A stretch of DNA of 64,000 bases, from the NCBI GenBank assembly GCA_019454045.1, contig SKCR01023724.1:1-64000 (forward strand). The letters are read 5' to 3'. Origin of the DNA: Zanthoxylum bungeanum (lineage: Eukaryota > Streptophyta > Magnoliopsida > Sapindales > Rutaceae). The notes beneath the pieces were generated by a model that had not been told where the DNA came from, made no database searches, and saw only the letters and a list, made by a program, of their open reading frames with translations. Made by a program: the position numbers and the translations under genes. Positions 61,040 to 64,000 of this stretch are shown piece by piece. Position 1 is the first letter of the stretch; each line of letters opens with the position of its first letter.

Positions 61040-61419
61040 TGTTAGTGTCCTAGACATGCCCAATGTCTCTAAGTCATGATTTTGTGTGTGAATGATCAAG
61101 AGAGTTGCGGAAAAAACTTACATTGATCGGATGTAGAATTTCAAAAATTTGTATGTTTGATGAAGCTCCAAGCTTTGTTGAATGAATCCAACCCAATGGT
61201 TAGTTTCCCTATCACCTTAAGCAACTCTTGATGTGCTAGCAAGAAGGAAAAGTTGAAGCAAAATTTTCCCTTGAGAAGTGAAAATCTCGGCCAAGCCAAG
61301 AAAAAAGAGAGAAAAGGTTTTCAACTTGTTACAAAAGTTGATGTGTTTTCTTTGTATTTTGTTTTCAAAAAAACTAATAACAAAAGTGTATATGCTTTTC
61401 CAAAAAGCAAAAGCAAAAT
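61040..61419 (-). repeat. 5' LTR remnant of copia copy B
   Basis: On the minus strand it ends GTCTAGGACACTAACA next to the primer site, and resembles the end of the solo LTR at 29654-31526 (GGGCATGTCTAGGACTCTAA) more than copies A, C or D. The rest of the LTR is beyond copy D, probably outside the window. Confidence 0.82.
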
Positions 61420-63532
61420 TGTTGGACAATTATGACCCATAGCGTCACTATGTGTATAGGTCATGGTGTTATTGTACAAATTAACTATGTGACAAATGTG
61501 ATTGCATTCTTATCATTTGTGATTAGATCACCTAGATGTATAAATGATGAGAGGTCCCTATGATTTGTTCCTGGACAGAGAATGATATGAGACAATATCA
61601 GTCCACGAAGGATAAATCATTAAATATCTCTAGTCAGAGTATTATCGAGATTGGACATCGATAAATACGTAAAAGACTAGTATTACACTTGTGCACGTTG
61701 TGAGGGCACAACAGCATAGTTCTCATATATTTGGGTATAGGATACTCATGCAAGTGTAATAGGAGGTTGTGTTTTACCGACGGTACGGGAAACAGCTTCG
61801 CTCTGGATAAACCCCTGCGGAATCCCATTGGTAGTATGACTATGTGTCTATGAGAGTCTGCAATCAGGGTAGGTGTATTTGGTCTTAACCTGAGACTTGC
61901 CCGCTAATACTACTTGCGACAATCAATATACTTTGGTTGAGGTCGTCCAGGGCTTTAACAGTTCTGTGTACGCCAATGCTGGGTATATTGAGAATCTTAG
62001 TGTGTTGGGTGTGATGTTAAGACGAAAGTATCACTCCAGTCATATGGAGATGATGGTCACATAGGAGCGGAACTCGTTCTCTTAATTCTCGAGCTATCGG
62101 GATATTATGACTAGGTCATATATATCCGATTATAGAGAGACTAGTTGCCAGACATCCGATATGTGCTTCGTACGGGGCAGACACAATTCCAGCCCCAGGC
62201 CTAGCACGTGAACATCCGATACTGGATCGACATACACAATACTACGGTATACTACGCTTGATATAGATCACATATTCCTATAAGGTATTTCTGGAGAATT
62301 GGGTAGGCATGGCGCTTTGCTAGAAGCCAACCTTGTCTTGTAAATCGGTATAAACGTAGTACGAGGTACTTACGTGTTCGGATAGTCCGACGACCGTATT
62401 TACTGCCAACATATCCGGGGATCTCATGGGTCACTTCCCGAAGATTCACCGATGACGTATCACTCACACTTTAATTAATCTGGGATTAATTAGAAGAGAG
62501 AGAAAATTAATCTGGGATTAATTACGGAGATATTTTATCTGGGATAAAATATTAATTAAAGAGAGAGAACGATTAATTCGGAATTAATCGATAAAATAAT
62601 ATATTTGATATATTATACGAAATTGGATTTCGACGCGGAATTGAAATTAGATTTTAATTCGGGCGAACGAATTAATTTAGAATTAATTTGTTAGCGACGT
62701 GAATAGTGATTTCGCTTGGTGTAATCGTTTAATTACGTCGCGACGGAAAATTTGTTAATTCAGAATTAGCGAACCCGAGCCCGAGTGTGATTGCGAGCAC
62801 ATTCGCATTTCGAATTCGAGTGCGGCACGCAAGTCACATCAAGCGTCAAATCGCAAGTCACATCAAGCGTCAAATCACATGTCACTTTGAGTGATGTGAC
62901 AATTTGATTGATTGATTTGAGTGATTGATGTGGTAGTTGAAAAGCATTTATTGTTTTTGCTTTTTGACTTTTGCTTTTTTGATTTTTGTAAATGGAAAAT
63001 GATTTGTGTATTTGTTATTTGATTTTTGGAAAATCAAATAAATAAATAAAACATTTCTTTTTCTTCTTTCTCTCTCTCACTTACGGTTTCTAGGAAACCT
63101 TTCTTCCCTTCATTTTCTCTTCTCTTTCTCTTCTCCCTCTCACGGCTTGGAGCCGATTTCTTCTCCAAAAATTCTGGTTTGACCGAATCAGTGAGAAGCA
63201 AAGAAGAAGAAAAAGTGCTAGCACACACCTTGGGTTATACAAAGGTGATAGGGAAACAAACACTTGAGCTTGGAATCATTTTTGGAGCTTGGAGCTCTGA
63301 GCTTCCATGGTGTTCATCAATGGCCGAATTTTGGAGGGACAAAAACCAGTGAAACCGAGCAGCCCACTGCTCCATATGCTCACTGCCGAGCTTCAACAAG
63401 GACAAAGAAGTGGCTTGTTCTTCGTAGCATCAAACCGATCAATGTGAGTATGTATTCCGCCTTACTTCTTTGTGTATTCATGCGAATTTCTTGCTTGATT
63501 TCATGATCTTGGGACCTAATTAGTTACCAACA
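61420..63532 (+). repeat. 5' LTR of copia copy D
   Basis: Aligns with the solo LTR at 55940-57875 over most of its length. It differs by small indels and by an expanded block of AAGTCACATC/AAGCGTCAAATC words at 62831-62899. At 2113 bp it is long for a copia LTR. Confidence 0.87.
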
Positions 63533-64000
63533 ATGGTATCTTGAGCTTTGATCAAGCATGAAAAAGTTAGGGTTTGAAATTGGGTAAAATCAATTGAAGC
63601 ATGATTTGGTTAAATTGATTGATTAAGTATGCTTGTATGTTGATTAATTGATGTTGTGCATGATCAATTTCATGAAATTGGATTGGATCCATTTTTCCCC
63701 AAATTTTTGGGCATGGCCGAAAATGATAAACCCTATTGTCTTGGTAATTTTTTTGTTTGTTTGATCATTGGATGACTTAAAACAATTGGGTAATGTTTTT
63801 TGAAGTTCAATTGGATTGAATTTTGATTTGGAACAATTTTCCCTTTTAAAGTTGGCTTGGCCGAAAATCTTAAGAAATAAAATTCATGGTGATTTTTATT
63901 TTTTTAATTCATTGGATGAGTTGAATTGATTTAGGAAATGATGATTGTGGATTCAATTGGATTGAAACCGAATCGGATTGGAAAAACCCCTAATTACCGA
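61420..64000 (+). mobile_element. Ty1-copia element, copy D, 5' part (runs off the window)
   Basis: A 2.1-kb LTR (61420-63532) starts TGTTGGACAATTATGACCC and ends GTTACCAACA. It is followed by a primer-site-like TGGTATCTTGAGC at 63534 and a leader similar to copy A's from 47668. Gag would lie about 1.7 kb past the window end. It has inserted into the 5' LTR of copy B in the opposite orientation. Confidence 0.85.

Larger units (their letters stand above)
54084..61419 (-). mobile_element. Ty1-copia element, copy B, inverted, 3' end missing
   Basis: Read on the minus strand: 5' LTR remnant (61419-61040), primer site (61038-61027), leader (61039-58848), then gag-pol from ATG 58847. The coding part stops in the middle of reverse transcriptase at about 54084, just after the SIYG position, and is joined to the LTR end of copy A. 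A plus-orientation solo LTR (55940-57875) interrupts it between protease and integrase. The 5' LTR is cut by copy D at 61420. Confidence 0.87.

Overview
The window is nuclear DNA of a flowering plant, most likely a eudicot. Genes are AT-rich and intron-split, kinase exons match plant MAP4K-alpha proteins, and most of the rest is nested LTR retrotransposons and hAT transposons. No species can be named from sequence alone.

Layout. 1-806: 3' end of a plus-strand PRA1-family gene (two last coding exons). 807-3128: spacer. 3129-15504: a complete minus-strand gene of 20 coding exons for a germinal-centre/MAP4K-alpha-type Ser/Thr kinase of 702 residues; one intron uses a GC donor, and its 4-kb intron 17 holds a non-autonomous gag-only LTR element (5248-7701, TSD GAATC) and a probable hAT-like foldback element. 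15505-19042: upstream region and AT-rich spacer. 19043-26093: LTR fragments, an internally deleted Athila-like relic (19798-22649) and a minisatellite of ~129-bp units (23557-24366).

26094-45730 is one large Ty3/gypsy Athila-type element with both LTRs (~1.73 kb), a tRNA-Asp-type primer site, a broken gag-pol and a polypurine tract. A solo copia LTR (29654-31526, TSD ACGAG) and a ~5.9-kb hAT transposon (35207-41148, TSD GCTAACAA) are inserted in it. Between pol and the 3' LTR it carries an unrecognised broken ORF and, next to it, an intronless, broken, essentially full-length copy of a host gene of the LOG / 'putative lysine decarboxylase' family. This apparent host-gene capture is the most unusual item here.

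45731-64000 is a cluster of one Ty1-copia family with unusually long (~1.9-2.1 kb) LTRs: copy A (+, about 47031-54083), copy B (-, about 54084-61419) fused tail to tail with A, a solo LTR inside B (55940-57875), and the start of copy D (+, 61420 to the window end), whose LTR cuts B's 5' LTR.

The only genes that look functional are the kinase and the PRA1 tail. All element coding regions seen carry stops or frameshifts. Exon borders were set by hand from GT/GC-AG sites, reading phase and family similarity; no search was run.
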